Source of the DNA: Ruegeria arenilitoris
GTDB lineage: Bacteria; Pseudomonadota; Alphaproteobacteria; Rhodobacterales; Rhodobacteraceae
NCBI RefSeq assembly: GCF_013035425.1
Contig: NZ_WQHX01000002.1
Coordinates: forward strand, 558,001 to 622,000
Direction of reading: 5' to 3'
Length of the DNA stretch: 64,000 nt
In this document: positions 9,961-18,996 of the stretch, in pieces
Numbering within the stretch: the stretch's first letter is position 1
How the letters are laid out: each line of letters begins with the position of its first letter
Translations under genes and position numbers: made by a program
The notes under the pieces: generated by a model
The model's input: the letters and a program-made list of their open reading frames with translations, nothing else
Told to the model about the DNA's origin: nothing
Database searches by the model: none

Positions 9961-10431
9961 ATGGGGGACAAGACGCAGATGAGTAAACTGGCGACACGCC
10001 TTGCCTTTCTTTTACTCGTCATCGGTGGAGGAATAACGGTCGGCATACTTACGGGTCCCGGAGAATGGTATGCAAACCTAAACAAGCCGGCTTTTAATCC
10101 GCCCAATTGGATATTCGGCCCGGTTTGGACCGTCCTTTACGTGCTAATCGCATTGGCAGGTTGGCGAACTTTCGAAAACAATCTTCCCTCTTTGGAAATG
10201 AAAATCTGGTGGGTTCAGCTCGGACTAAATTTTGTCTGGTCCCCCGTTTTCTTCGTCTTGCATCAACCGTGGGTAGCCCTTGGCGTAATAGTCTTGTTGT
10301 TAACAACAATTATCATATTCATACGGAGGAATTGGGTCGCGGATCGGGTTTCTGCCGTGGCATTTATACCGTATTTGTTGTGGGTCGGTTTTGCATCAAT
10401 CTTGAATTTGTCAATCGCGGTTTTGAATTGA
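9961..10431 (+). CDS. tspO: TspO/MBR family tryptophan-rich membrane protein
   Basis: A five-helix membrane protein of the translocator/benzodiazepine receptor family, 156 residues, the usual length. Family marks are GEWYANLNKPAFNPPNW and FGPVWTVLYVLIALAGWR, with many tryptophans, and NFVWSPVFF in a later helix. TspO proteins bind porphyrins and in Rhodobacter modulate pigment and tetrapyrrole gene expression in response to oxygen and light. The ATG at 9961 has GGGAG eight bases upstream; a second in-frame ATG at 9979 is also possible. It follows the secreted protein by 16 bases. Confidence 0.93.
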   Translation: MGDKTQMSKLATRLAFLLLVIGGGITVGILTGPGEWYANLNKPAFNPPNWIFGPVWTVLYVLIALAGWRTFENNLPSLEMKIWWVQLGLNFVWSPVFFVLHQPWVALGVIVLLLTTIIIFIRRNWVADRVSAVAFIPYLLWVGFASILNLSIAVLN

Positions 10432-10663
10432 ACAGAAACTTCGCTGTCAAGAAACTTTGACGCACCGTTTGCAACCCGGCAATGGCTGCCCCTGGTTAAA
10501 CGAAATGGATGCGGTCCCATTTAATTGTCCCTGGGGTGAACACTCGTCGTGACTTGGGCAGGAAGTAGGCTACAGTGACCCAACTTTGGAAAGCCATCGT
10601 TCTAACAAAAAAACCAGAGTCGTTGGCTTAGGCTCCTGTAAAAAGACGATTACGAGGGAAAAA
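10432..10663. other. Intergenic region upstream of the alcohol dehydrogenase
   Basis: About 230 bases contain no recognisable gene. A longer in-frame extension of the dehydrogenase could begin at 10586, but its 26 extra residues do not resemble the family N-terminus and the ribosome site favours 10664. Confidence 0.4.
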
Positions 10664-11698
10664 ATGCGTGCAGCAGTCGTAAGAGAATTCAACCAAGACT
10701 TATCGATCGAAAATGTTCCTTCCCCAAGTTGTCCAGAAAATGGCGTAGTTCTGGAGGTCGCCGCTTGCGGGATTTGCCGATCGGATTTCCATGGATGGGT
10801 CGGAGGACATCCAAAAGTTTCCAACGGCTCAATTCTAGGGCACGAATATTGTGGAACGGTTGTCGAAGCCGGCGCAAGCGCCAAGCACAATGTCGGTGAC
10901 AGGTTAATTGCCCCGTTTATTCTGGGATGCGGAGATTGTCCTGCATGCCAGACAGGCGCATCTAACACATGCGAAAAATCCGTGGTTCCAGGGTTCGGTT
11001 CGCCTGGGGCCTATGCAGAATTTGTTGCGGTTCCATTTGACCACAACCTAGTACATCTACCGGACACTCTATCCCCTGCCCTTGCAGCCGGATTAGGCTG
11101 TCGGGTCACGACAGCATGGCACGCGCTGACGGATCGCGCGAATGTTCGCGTCGGTGAATGGGTTGCTGTTCACGGGACAGGTGGAATTGGTTTGTCGGCT
11201 TTGCTTTTGGCTAAAATGCTTGGCGCGCGTGTGGTCGTAGTTGATGTCGTTGATGAAAAACTCACTCATGCAAAAGGTTTAGGTGCAGACGCAATTGTAA
11301 ACGCACAACGGGACAACGTTGTTCAGGCGATTCAAGATTTAACAGACGGCGGTGCTCAGGTTTCCATCGAGGCGCTAGGTATCGAGGCGACGACGAATGC
11401 TTCCGTTGAGTGTCTGGCGACACTGGGACGTCATGTCCACATTGGCATGCCTTCTGGTGACGGGATGATGAATATCAACATGCGTGCTATCTATTCAAAG
11501 CAGTTGGCGTTTTATGGCACGCGGGGTATGCCATCGTGGAAATACCCCTCGCTTTTAGGTATGATCGAGCGTGGCGATGTGGACCTTAGCCCAATGCTTG
11601 ACAGGGAGGTAAACCTTTCTGATGCAAGCGCAGAGCTTCGCGCAATGAGCGGACCAACACCTCCTGGCACGGCGGTGATTACGAACTTCTCAAGTTAG
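10664..11698 (+). CDS. Zinc-dependent alcohol dehydrogenase family protein
   Basis: A 344-residue medium-chain dehydrogenase that should oxidise an alcohol with NAD(P). Catalytic zinc residues Cys35 (ACGICRSD) and His60-Glu61 (LGHEY) are present, as are four structural-zinc cysteines (89, 92, 95, 103). The nucleotide-binding loop is HGTGGIGLSALL. The ATG at 10664 is preceded by GAGGGA and opens directly into MRAAVV, typical for the family; an ORF extension to 10586 is not supported. Substrate cannot be assigned. It appears to be transcribed alone. Confidence 0.88.
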   Translation: MRAAVVREFNQDLSIENVPSPSCPENGVVLEVAACGICRSDFHGWVGGHPKVSNGSILGHEYCGTVVEAGASAKHNVGDRLIAPFILGCGDCPACQTGASNTCEKSVVPGFGSPGAYAEFVAVPFDHNLVHLPDTLSPALAAGLGCRVTTAWHALTDRANVRVGEWVAVHGTGGIGLSALLLAKMLGARVVVVDVVDEKLTHAKGLGADAIVNAQRDNVVQAIQDLTDGGAQVSIEALGIEATTNASVECLATLGRHVHIGMPSGDGMMNINMRAIYSKQLAFYGTRGMPSWKYPSLLGMIERGDVDLSPMLDREVNLSDASAELRAMSGPTPPGTAVITNFSS

Positions 11699-11836
11699 TA
11701 TATTCGCGTATGAACTAAAAATGGTTCTTTAGTTCAAGCTCATCAAATCGGTATTGAAAGCGTCGTAACTCGAGCTTTTCCAAGCCTCTCCAAAATCCGG
11801 GCTGCTCATGCCTGAACCTCTTGCACCAAAGTTTGT

Positions 11837-12679
11837 TCAGTCCAACGAAAAACCCTGAGCACGGACAAACTGCCCAAAGTTACCGCGTTCAGATTGGCTA
11901 TATTGACGTACTTTGTCCTCAGACCATGCGTAGTTATTACTTTCGGCAAAGATCGACGGGTAACGCTGTTTACCATAAGGTTGCGCCTTTGCCCGCTCTG
12001 CATCATAGCGATCAACCTTCTCAAGAATTTTGTCCTCTTGATAACGGTCAGTGTGACATGTGGCGTTCAATGGCAGGCGCTTTGAAACCGCTGGAGCTTC
12101 TGTAGGGAAGCCAAATGCCAGCCCTGCGAAAGGGAAAACATACTCTGGAAGGCCAAGGAGCACAGAAACCTCCGCAGCCTTATTGCGGACCGCACTAATC
12201 GGACAGCACCCAAGGCCAAGTGCCTCGGCAGCGGTTACAAAGGCGCCCAGTGCGATTGCGGCATCACCTATTGCATTGAAGAACGCGTCGAGGTGATCGT
12301 TGGCAAATGGGATTCCGCGTCGTTCGTGCAAAAGCCTTTGGCGGCGGTTATTGCCACAAAAAACGGCCATCATCGGTGCCTCGGCCACCCAATCCTGATC
12401 CTCTATAAGGTCCACAAGACTCCTTCGAACGATCGGAGACTTTAGCAGCACGATATCGCGTTGCTGCAAATCGCTTTTGCTTGGCGCTGCAAGAGCGACC
12501 GCGCACAACATTTCCACCCACCCATCTGGCACAGCTTTGTCTAAAAACGTCCTGCACGAACCACGTGCCGCCATCGAGTCAATAAGATTGCCATGTGGTT
12601 CGGTTCCATCAAGCCGAGGCGCATCGCCGAAACGGTAATCAAGCAACTGCTGCAGGTCGAGATTTGTTTCGTTTTTCAT
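11837..12679 (-). CDS. Nitroreductase family protein
   Basis: A flavin-dependent oxidoreductase of the nitroreductase family, 280 residues from the ATG at 12677-12679 (a TTG at 12709 would add ten). The FMN-binding start ARGSCRTF, the AAPSKSDLQQ segment and the GDAAIALGAFVTAAEALGLGCCPIS helix are characteristic. Neither start has a strong ribosome site. It is divergent from the fumarate reductase/fumarase operon, so the 124-base gap may hold shared control. The physiological substrate is unknown. Confidence 0.85.
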   Translation of the reverse strand: MKNETNLDLQQLLDYRFGDAPRLDGTEPHGNLIDSMAARGSCRTFLDKAVPDGWVEMLCAVALAAPSKSDLQQRDIVLLKSPIVRRSLVDLIEDQDWVAEAPMMAVFCGNNRRQRLLHERRGIPFANDHLDAFFNAIGDAAIALGAFVTAAEALGLGCCPISAVRNKAAEVSVLLGLPEYVFPFAGLAFGFPTEAPAVSKRLPLNATCHTDRYQEDKILEKVDRYDAERAKAQPYGKQRYPSIFAESNNYAWSEDKVRQYSQSERGNFGQFVRAQGFSLD

Positions 12680-12803
12680 GACTTCAATTCTTATCCAATC
12701 CCCAATCAAGCCCTGCTAACAAAAAGCGAAAGAAAAATTCGCGGTTATTGAGCTCGGCCATCCAGTATAGTGACAGTGAACCTTTTGGAAGGCATCGCAA
12801 TCA

Positions 12804-13526
12804 GTGACTGAACAAACCATCAAGGCAATAATCGAACGCGGCCCAAATCCTATGGGTGCTCGGACGCAATTTGATGTGCCAGCCTACGACAATCAAACCG
12901 TTTTGGATGTAGTTTCATGGGTTCAACAAAACGTTGACCCAACCCTCAGTTACCGTTTCGCCTGTAGAGTAGGTATGTGCGGCAGTTGCGCAATGATGGT
13001 TAACGGTGTCCCGCGCTGGACATGCAGAACGCATATTTCCAAAGTGCTTGTCGGGAACGAGGTTACGATAGCTCCGCTCCGAAATCTGCCAGTTGTCAAA
13101 GATCTTGTGGTCGACATGGACGCTTTCTTTGACAAATGGATAGCGGCAGAAGGTTTGCACCACGGAGCGCTGACCCGCGAAGACCCGATTGCAAAGGTTG
13201 ACCCCACATCCTCTGCCAGAGTTGCATCGGATGCGGGGGTTGAATGCATCAATTGCGCGGTCTGCTATGCTGCATGCGACACGGTTTCAACCAATCAAGA
13301 ATACCTAGGCCCAGCAGCTCTGCAACGCGCATGGACGTTGTTGAATGACACCAAGGACAACGGGCGGGAAAAAATCCTTGATGCGGTGACAGGAGCCGGA
13401 GGATGCCAAAATTGTCACTCAATGGGTTCGTGCACAGCTTACTGCCCGAACGAGCTTGACCCGATGTCCGCAATTGCGGGGCTAAAGAGGGAAAGCGCCA
13501 AGTCATTTTTCAGAAAGGGTCGTTGA
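12804..13526 (+). CDS. Succinate dehydrogenase/fumarate reductase iron-sulfur subunit
   Basis: A 240-residue FrdB/SdhB-type subunit that carries electrons between flavin and quinone. The plant-type [2Fe-2S] motif is CRVGMCGSC with a later Cys (WTC), and the C-terminal domain has CINCAVCYAAC and CQNCHSMGSCTAYCP for the [4Fe-4S] and [3Fe-4S] clusters. The GTG start is supported by GGAAGG upstream. It is first in an operon ordered B, C, D, A rather than the usual sdhCDAB. The next gene starts within its stop codon. Confidence 0.92.
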   Translation: MTEQTIKAIIERGPNPMGARTQFDVPAYDNQTVLDVVSWVQQNVDPTLSYRFACRVGMCGSCAMMVNGVPRWTCRTHISKVLVGNEVTIAPLRNLPVVKDLVVDMDAFFDKWIAAEGLHHGALTREDPIAKVDPTSSARVASDAGVECINCAVCYAACDTVSTNQEYLGPAALQRAWTLLNDTKDNGREKILDAVTGAGGCQNCHSMGSCTAYCPNELDPMSAIAGLKRESAKSFFRKGR

Positions 13527-13858
13527 TGCTCAGCATGCGTCTTTACATGCTTCAGAGAATTACCGCTGTAGCAATGGCGCCTTTGGTTCTAGGGCACCTG
13601 TTAGTGATGATATACGCCGTACAAGGAGGGTTAAGCACAGCCGAAATTCTGGGGCGAACCAAAGGGTCGTTTTTTTGGTTCCTGTTTTATGGCACCTTTG
13701 TACTTGCTGCCTCGATCCACGGTGCCATTGGATTGCGAACGATCGTCTCTGAATGGGCGGGACTAAAAGGCGTGGCTTTGAACTGCTTTGGCTGGCTGAC
13801 ATACGTGGGACTTTTCGTATTGGGAGCGCGCGCCGTTTGGGCGGTGACTTTCGCATGA
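13526..13858 (+). CDS. Membrane anchor subunit of SDH/FRD-like complex (C-type)
   Basis: A 110-residue protein with three predicted membrane helices. Histidines in LGHLLVMIY and ASIHGAIGLR sit where heme b ligands are found in SdhC/FrdC-type anchors, and LQRITA is the family's quinone-site motif region. AAGGG precedes the ATG, which overlaps the previous stop (TGATG). It would hold the catalytic subunits on the inner membrane together with the following gene. Confidence 0.8.
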   Translation: MLSMRLYMLQRITAVAMAPLVLGHLLVMIYAVQGGLSTAEILGRTKGSFFWFLFYGTFVLAASIHGAIGLRTIVSEWAGLKGVALNCFGWLTYVGLFVLGARAVWAVTFA

Positions 13859-14208
13859 AGGCGTCCAAGAGCATCAAGGCGCGTGCGCATCCTCTCTGGC
13901 TCGCTTACGCCCTGCACAGGTTATCGGGGTTGGGTTTAGCTTTGTTCCTACCCTTGCATTTTTGGGTATTGGCACTGGCTGTGACAAATCCCGGGCAGCT
14001 GGACAGGTTTTTGCAGCTCACTGATGCCGGGATTGTAAAGCTGGCAGAATTCGGATTGGTGTTTCTGCTTGCTGTCCACTTTTTCGGCGGCTTGCGGCTG
14101 ATCGCGTTGGAATGGTTACCTTGGACCGCACCACAAAAATCCTTGGCTGCAGGTGCCGCTGCTGTTTCGTTCATGGTTGCAACACTATTCCTTTTGAAGG
14201 CTATCTAA
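13855..14208 (+). CDS. Membrane anchor subunit of SDH/FRD-like complex (D-type)
   Basis: A 117-residue three-helix membrane protein. HRLSGLGLALFLPLHFW contains the HRxSG quinone/heme motif, and LAVHFFGGLRLIALEW gives a second candidate heme histidine. It starts by an ATGA overlap with the preceding anchor gene. A longer upstream reading frame (from 13753) exists but lies within the previous gene. Together the two anchors suggest a b-heme-containing quinone-linked complex. Confidence 0.8.
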   Translation: MKASKSIKARAHPLWLAYALHRLSGLGLALFLPLHFWVLALAVTNPGQLDRFLQLTDAGIVKLAEFGLVFLLAVHFFGGLRLIALEWLPWTAPQKSLAAGAAAVSFMVATLFLLKAI

Positions 14209-14209
14209 C

Positions 14210-15970
14210 ATGCGTGTTTCCGAAATCGAAAGACACGACACAGATATACTGATCCTTGGCACCGGCGGCGCGGGCCTCTTTGCTGCGTTGCACGCAAAGC
14301 AAACCGCGCCCGAGGCCACGAAAATAACCATCGCTGTCAAGGGGTTAATCGGCAAGTGCGGTTGCACAAGGATGGTACAGGGCGGTTACAACGTTGCCTT
14401 GGGCGGCGGCGACACGGTCGAGCGTCACTTTATGGATACAATCAACGGCGGCAAATGGTTGCCCAATCAAGACATGGCTTGGCGGTTGTGCGAGCAGGCC
14501 GTTGTGCGAATAAGGGAGCTGGAAAACGAGGTTGGCTGTTTCTTTGACCGCAACGCAGACGGCTCGTTGCACCAAAAGGCTTTCGCTGGACAAACAGCGG
14601 ATCGCACCGTTCACAAGGGGGATCTGACCGGCATCGAGATCATTAATCGGTTGATGGAAAAAGTTCTCGCTTCCGGCGTAGAAAAACTGCAGGAGCACCG
14701 CGCCGTTGGGCTGATACCAACGAAAGACGGTGCGGCACTTGCAGGTGTTCTAATGATCGATATGCGCACTGGCGCATTTCGTTTCGTGCGCGCCAAGACT
14801 GTCTTGATGGCTACAGGCGGCGGGCCGACAATGTACAAGTACCATACGCCGTCTGGTGACAAAACGATGGACGGGTTGGCCATGGCGTTACGCGCAGGCC
14901 TCAAACTTCGGGATATGGAAATGGTGCAGTTTCACCCGACGGGCCTGTTGGCCGGCGATCACACGCGAATGACCGGTACCGTTCTTGAAGAAGGCTTGCG
15001 AGGTGCTGGCGGTCAATTGGTCAACCATGCGGGTCAGCGGTTCATGTTTGACTACGATGCCAATGGCGAACGTGCGACCCGCGATATTGTAAGCCGCGGC
15101 ATTTATGCTGAGATGCGCAAGAACAATAACCCGGACCAAGAAGGCGTATTTATTTCCATGTCGCACCTTGGCCCCGAGAACGTGCGCCAGAAATTCAAAG
15201 GGATGGTCAAGCGCTGTGCCGACAGTGGTTTTGATCTGGCGGCAGGAAAGGTCGAAGTCGTGCCGACAGCGCATTACTTCATGGGTGGTGTCGTGGTCGA
15301 CGTTGACACGCGCACCGCAATGGAGGGGCTTTACGTAGCTGGTGAAGACGCAGGCGGAGCGCATGGTTCAAACCGTCTGGGTGGTAACGGAGTTGCCAAC
15401 TCAACGGTTTATGGCGGCATAGCTGGCGACACTATGGGTGTGGATGTAAAGAAACACGTTTATTTTCGCGATCCTGATAATGATGTCCTCGCCGCGGAAT
15501 TGGAGCGTGCGGTTTATCCCCTCGGTCAGAAACCTGATCTGATCATGCCATTGCGCCGTAAACTGCAAGATTGCATGTGGGACAATGTGGGTGTGATGCG
15601 TACCGAAGCCGGGATGAAGCAAGGGTTGGGAGGAATTGCAGAAGTTTCAACAGAGTTGATGACCATCGGGGTAGACGGAAGTAATCTGGCGTTTAACTTA
15701 ACTTGGCACGATTGGCTAAACCTTCGATCCTTGTGTGATATATCTGAGGTTATAACCAAAGCCGGCCTTGCCCGCCAAAATTCCAGAGGCGCTCACTACA
15801 GGGAAGACTTTCCTGAGCCCGGCGCGATGGAGGACAGTGAGTTCACTGTTGCACAGATGCAAAACGGAAACGTCGCTGTGATGCGTGAACCCGTTGAATT
15901 TACTATAGTAAAACCGGGTGAGACAGTTTTGCCTGCAGATGCACCCGAAACCTTGGTGGCGACGCAATGA
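14210..15970 (+). CDS. SDH/FRD-like flavoprotein subunit lacking the FAD-linking histidine
   Basis: A 586-residue flavoprotein that would interconvert succinate (or an analogue) and fumarate. The FAD Rossmann loop LILGTGGAGLFAAL is at 14-27. Substrate-site motifs are all present: FHPTG, EEGLRGAGGQ, TAHYFMGG and HGSNRLGGNG. In covalent SdhA/FrdA proteins a histidine (SHTxxAQGG) binds FAD; here the aligned stretch is GKCGCTRMVQGGYN, so Cys52 replaces it. FAD is therefore probably not linked through histidine (inference). Such changes usually favour fumarate reduction over succinate oxidation. The fumarase alpha gene starts within its stop codon. Confidence 0.9.
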   Translation: MRVSEIERHDTDILILGTGGAGLFAALHAKQTAPEATKITIAVKGLIGKCGCTRMVQGGYNVALGGGDTVERHFMDTINGGKWLPNQDMAWRLCEQAVVRIRELENEVGCFFDRNADGSLHQKAFAGQTADRTVHKGDLTGIEIINRLMEKVLASGVEKLQEHRAVGLIPTKDGAALAGVLMIDMRTGAFRFVRAKTVLMATGGGPTMYKYHTPSGDKTMDGLAMALRAGLKLRDMEMVQFHPTGLLAGDHTRMTGTVLEEGLRGAGGQLVNHAGQRFMFDYDANGERATRDIVSRGIYAEMRKNNNPDQEGVFISMSHLGPENVRQKFKGMVKRCADSGFDLAAGKVEVVPTAHYFMGGVVVDVDTRTAMEGLYVAGEDAGGAHGSNRLGGNGVANSTVYGGIAGDTMGVDVKKHVYFRDPDNDVLAAELERAVYPLGQKPDLIMPLRRKLQDCMWDNVGVMRTEAGMKQGLGGIAEVSTELMTIGVDGSNLAFNLTWHDWLNLRSLCDISEVITKAGLARQNSRGAHYREDFPEPGAMEDSEFTVAQMQNGNVAVMREPVEFTIVKPGETVLPADAPETLVATQ

Positions 15971-16923
15971 TACCGATAAAGCTTATCCAAGAAACCGCGG
16001 AAACCCTTATGGACAAGGCCGCGATTGAGATTCCGCAAGATTATCTTGACGGACTGCAAGAGGCCGCGAGGACAGAGGACGGCGATCTGTCATCCTTCGT
16101 ATTAAAGGCCATGCTCGACAACTATGAGGCAGCAAAAGAAGACCGCCGTGCGATGTGCGGTGATACCGGCGTTCCACGCTGGTTTGTAAAGTTAGGCAAT
16201 GAGGCCCGGGTCGAGGGGGGAATGGTTGCGCTTGAAACTGCGCTCCGCCGCGCGACGGCCAACGCGACGAATGGCGTTCCTCTTAGGCCTAATCGTGTCC
16301 ACCCTCTTTGGCGAACAGATCACGATAACAACGTCGGTATCGGTGCTCCCGAAATCGAATATGGTTTTGAACCGGGGGGGGATTGGATCGACCTGATCAC
16401 CGTGCACAAAGGTGGCCTTTTTGGAACGGATTACAGGATGCTATTTCCATCTGACGGCATTCAGGGGATCAAACGTTTCTATCTCGATAGTCTGATGGCA
16501 TTCGGTAAGCGTGGACTGGCTTGCCAGCCGGCGATCATTGGAATCGGACTGGGCGGTTCAAAAGATATTTGCATGACTTTGGGCAAGCGCGCCTCGACAC
16601 TGCGCGTCGTCGGATCGCGAAACTCCGACCCAGAAATCGCCAAGATGGAGGACGAGTTCAAGCACTTAGGCAATTCCATTGGTATGGGTGCGATGGGCTT
16701 TGTCGGAAAAAACATGGTGATAGATTGTAATATCGAGGTCGGGTACTGCCACACGGGCGGCATGCCAATGTCCGTGCATGCCTTTTGCTTGTCATCCCGT
16801 CGCGCAGTTGCACGTGTTTACGCAGATGGGCGCGTGGAACATCGAACGGATCCCGACTGGTTCACAGATTATCAGCGTCGGGAAACGATCGATTGGGAAC
16901 CAATGCATGAGGCCGCAGAATGA
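15967..16923 (+). CDS. Class I fumarate hydratase-family alpha subunit
   Basis: A 318-residue alpha (N-terminal) component of a two-part [4Fe-4S] hydro-lyase, the family of class I fumarase, L-tartrate dehydratase (TtdA) and mesaconase. Cluster cysteines are expected in MCGDTG, in SKDICMTLGK and in VGYCHTGG. A run of eight Gs encodes part of EPGGDWID and could be slippage-prone, but the frame is intact. It overlaps the genes on both sides by ATGA. Substrate may be fumarate/malate or a substituted C4 acid. Confidence 0.9.
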   Translation: MIPIKLIQETAETLMDKAAIEIPQDYLDGLQEAARTEDGDLSSFVLKAMLDNYEAAKEDRRAMCGDTGVPRWFVKLGNEARVEGGMVALETALRRATANATNGVPLRPNRVHPLWRTDHDNNVGIGAPEIEYGFEPGGDWIDLITVHKGGLFGTDYRMLFPSDGIQGIKRFYLDSLMAFGKRGLACQPAIIGIGLGGSKDICMTLGKRASTLRVVGSRNSDPEIAKMEDEFKHLGNSIGMGAMGFVGKNMVIDCNIEVGYCHTGGMPMSVHAFCLSSRRAVARVYADGRVEHRTDPDWFTDYQRRETIDWEPMHEAAE

Positions 16924-17585
16924 GCCCACGAGAAATCCACCTATCAACCACCCCGACCCCCGAAACTATCGCAGGACTGCAATTAGGCGACGTCGTATAT
17001 CTGGACGGCCTGATGTATACCGCTCGCGAAGGCGTTTACATGCGCGCGCTGGAAGAAAAGGCCAACATCCCTATGGAGTTGCCCAGCCAGTCGGCAGCAA
17101 ATTTCCATTGTTCACCGGCCGCCAGAATTAATGCAGACGGTTCTTTCGATATGGGGGCCGTGACAGCAACTGCTTCATTCCGCTTTGCCAAATGGCTGCC
17201 AGAGTGGATGGCGAAAACCGGAGCAAAGTTAATTGTCGGCAAAGGCGGCATGACCTCAAGGGATTATAAAGATTACTTCGTACCGAACGGCGCGGTTTAT
17301 CTTTCCACAGTCGGTTACGGTACTGGCGCATTGTTGGGTCGAGGAGTCGAGAATGTAGAGGCCGTGCATTGGAACGAAGAACTTGGACTTGCCCAAGCAA
17401 TGTGGGTAATCAAATGCAACAAAATGGGTCCTTTCATTGTCGCCTCTAACCTCAACGGGGAATGCTTGTTTGAAAGGGAGAACGCTAAGATCGCTGAAAA
17501 CGTGGCGCGCGTTTACGAAGGCACCAAGCCCGCCGTTCTAAAGCGCTATGGCGAGAGTGACGACCGGACAGACGAGGTGATTTAG
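16920..17585 (+). CDS. Class I fumarate hydratase-family beta subunit
   Basis: A 221-residue beta component of the [4Fe-4S] hydro-lyase, homologous to TtdB and the C-terminal half of class I fumarase. Recognisable parts are the swivelling-domain start GDVVYLDGLMYTARE, IVGKGGMT, and the later AVHWNEELGLAQAMW. It is the last gene of the six-gene operon and overlaps the convergent GST gene by four bases at the stop codons. Confidence 0.9.
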   Translation: MSPREIHLSTTPTPETIAGLQLGDVVYLDGLMYTAREGVYMRALEEKANIPMELPSQSAANFHCSPAARINADGSFDMGAVTATASFRFAKWLPEWMAKTGAKLIVGKGGMTSRDYKDYFVPNGAVYLSTVGYGTGALLGRGVENVEAVHWNEELGLAQAMWVIKCNKMGPFIVASNLNGECLFERENAKIAENVARVYEGTKPAVLKRYGESDDRTDEVI

Positions 17586-18208
17586 AAACCTTCGATTTCG
17601 TGCTCGGTAAGAACCTTTTGCGTCGCTGACCTTGCACACATTTCTTTCGCGTGCGCCTGAAGGCGGCGTAAACCGACCGACGATTCATGAACCCCGCGAA
17701 GCCAACCCTGAAGTAAGAACAAATAAGGGTCGCAGAAACTATATCGTGATCCCAATGCCCACGGTGACAACGGCAATGTCGCCTCCAAAAACTCCGCGCA
17801 TTCACGTAAGTTTTGGGGTGCTTTGTCTTTCATATCCCGAATTGAGCTTTGTTGGTCCGCCCACCTTTTCCCTCTTTTGTGATGAGCGAAAGCAACATGC
17901 ACCGTTGAGCATAAATACGCGCACAGTGATCTGGCTTGTGCTTGCACAAAAGCGCCGTCCGGCAGAAAACCAAAGTCCCGATGATTTGCCGCTATGTATT
18001 CGAGAATGGCTGGATTTTCAGTGACAATTCCTTTGGAGGTTTCCAAAACTGGTAGGCGACCTTTTTGGTTGAGCTTAAGGAACGGTTCAGAAAGATGCTC
18101 TCCGTCGGAAATTGAAATCTCGACCGCTTGATAATTCGCTCTGACTTCCTCTAGCAAAATATGGGCAGCCAGCGCAGACGAACCTTTTGAATAATAAAAC
18201 TTCAACAT
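17582..18208 (-). CDS. Glutathione S-transferase family protein
   Basis: A 208-residue GST-like protein with an N-terminal thioredoxin fold (KFYYSKGSSALAAHILLEE) and the usual cis-proline region (KGRLPVLET, then ENPAILEYI), followed by an all-helical domain. The ATG at 18208 is chosen over the upstream one at 18244 because GAGGGG precedes it at correct spacing and it opens into the fold. A serine rich start (SKGSS) could activate glutathione. Its role is unknown. Confidence 0.88.
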   Translation of the reverse strand: MLKFYYSKGSSALAAHILLEEVRANYQAVEISISDGEHLSEPFLKLNQKGRLPVLETSKGIVTENPAILEYIAANHRDFGFLPDGAFVQAQARSLCAYLCSTVHVAFAHHKRGKRWADQQSSIRDMKDKAPQNLRECAEFLEATLPLSPWALGSRYSFCDPYLFLLQGWLRGVHESSVGLRRLQAHAKEMCARSATQKVLTEHEIEGF

Positions 18209-18252
18209 CTTCTGCCCCTCTTTAATAAAAGGAATAACCGCCAATGGCAGGG

Positions 18253-18996
18253 CTATAAGATCTCGCTCGCTAAAATTCCCAATCCCATCAGTAGTGTAAG
18301 AATAATTAGCAGCCGCCGAAAACCAGTATCGCTTAGCTGGTGAAATACTGCGATGCCAATCTGGGCCGCTATCAACCCACAGGGAACCGTTATTAGTAAC
18401 GCCGTTAAAGCGATGTCGTCATAGGCACCTCTGAAAAAAAGAAGACTGACGGTCGTGGTCAAAATAGCCACGTTATAAGGTTGTAAAACCGCGCGTGTTT
18501 CTGCCTTGGTCCAAGGTCGCAGGGATAGCCACATTGCCGGAAAAGCACCCGAGACTGACGCGGCGCCGCCAAGCACTCCGCCGACAAGCCCTATAAGCGA
18601 GTCGATCCACGGTGTCGTACGCGTGAAAGCTGGTAAAGACGCGCGGAACCCAAAATAGCCGCCATAAAGAATAAGCATTACCGCGATTGCGATCCGCAAT
18701 GCCCCAGCATCGATAACCACAAGCAATGAAAGGCCGAGTGGTACACCCAAAAGCCCCGGCACCAAAAACCGGAACAGCCTTCGCGGTTGGGCAAAAATTT
18801 CGTCGCGAACGATCCAAAGACCCTGCAAACCAGCCAAAACCGACATCAATGCAACGATAGCAACGGCCCTAATCGGGTCGAGAACCATTAAGTAAAACCC
18901 TAGCGCGAAGAGGGCAGTGCCAGAACCTGATAATCCGTTGATAAACCCGCCTGCAAAAGCACCCATCAGAAGGTAGACGACAAATTCTGCACTCAT
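18253..18996 (-). CDS. TauE/SafE family membrane exporter
   Basis: A 247-residue protein with about eight membrane helices in two repeats. GGFINGLSGSGTALFALGF near the start and GVLGGAASVSGAFPAMWL in the middle are the internal family repeats. TauE/SafE proteins move sulfite, organosulfonates or other anions across the inner membrane. It is translationally coupled (ATGA) to the LysR regulator upstream, which likely controls it. Confidence 0.88.
   Translation of the reverse strand: MSAEFVVYLLMGAFAGGFINGLSGSGTALFALGFYLMVLDPIRAVAIVALMSVLAGLQGLWIVRDEIFAQPRRLFRFLVPGLLGVPLGLSLLVVIDAGALRIAIAVMLILYGGYFGFRASLPAFTRTTPWIDSLIGLVGGVLGGAASVSGAFPAMWLSLRPWTKAETRAVLQPYNVAILTTTVSLLFFRGAYDDIALTALLITVPCGLIAAQIGIAVFHQLSDTGFRRLLIILTLLMGLGILASEIL

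Noticed and set aside
16374..16381. Eight-G run in the fumarase alpha gene as a phase-variation tract
   Set aside because: The frame is intact and the run encodes conserved-looking residues; length alone is not convincing.
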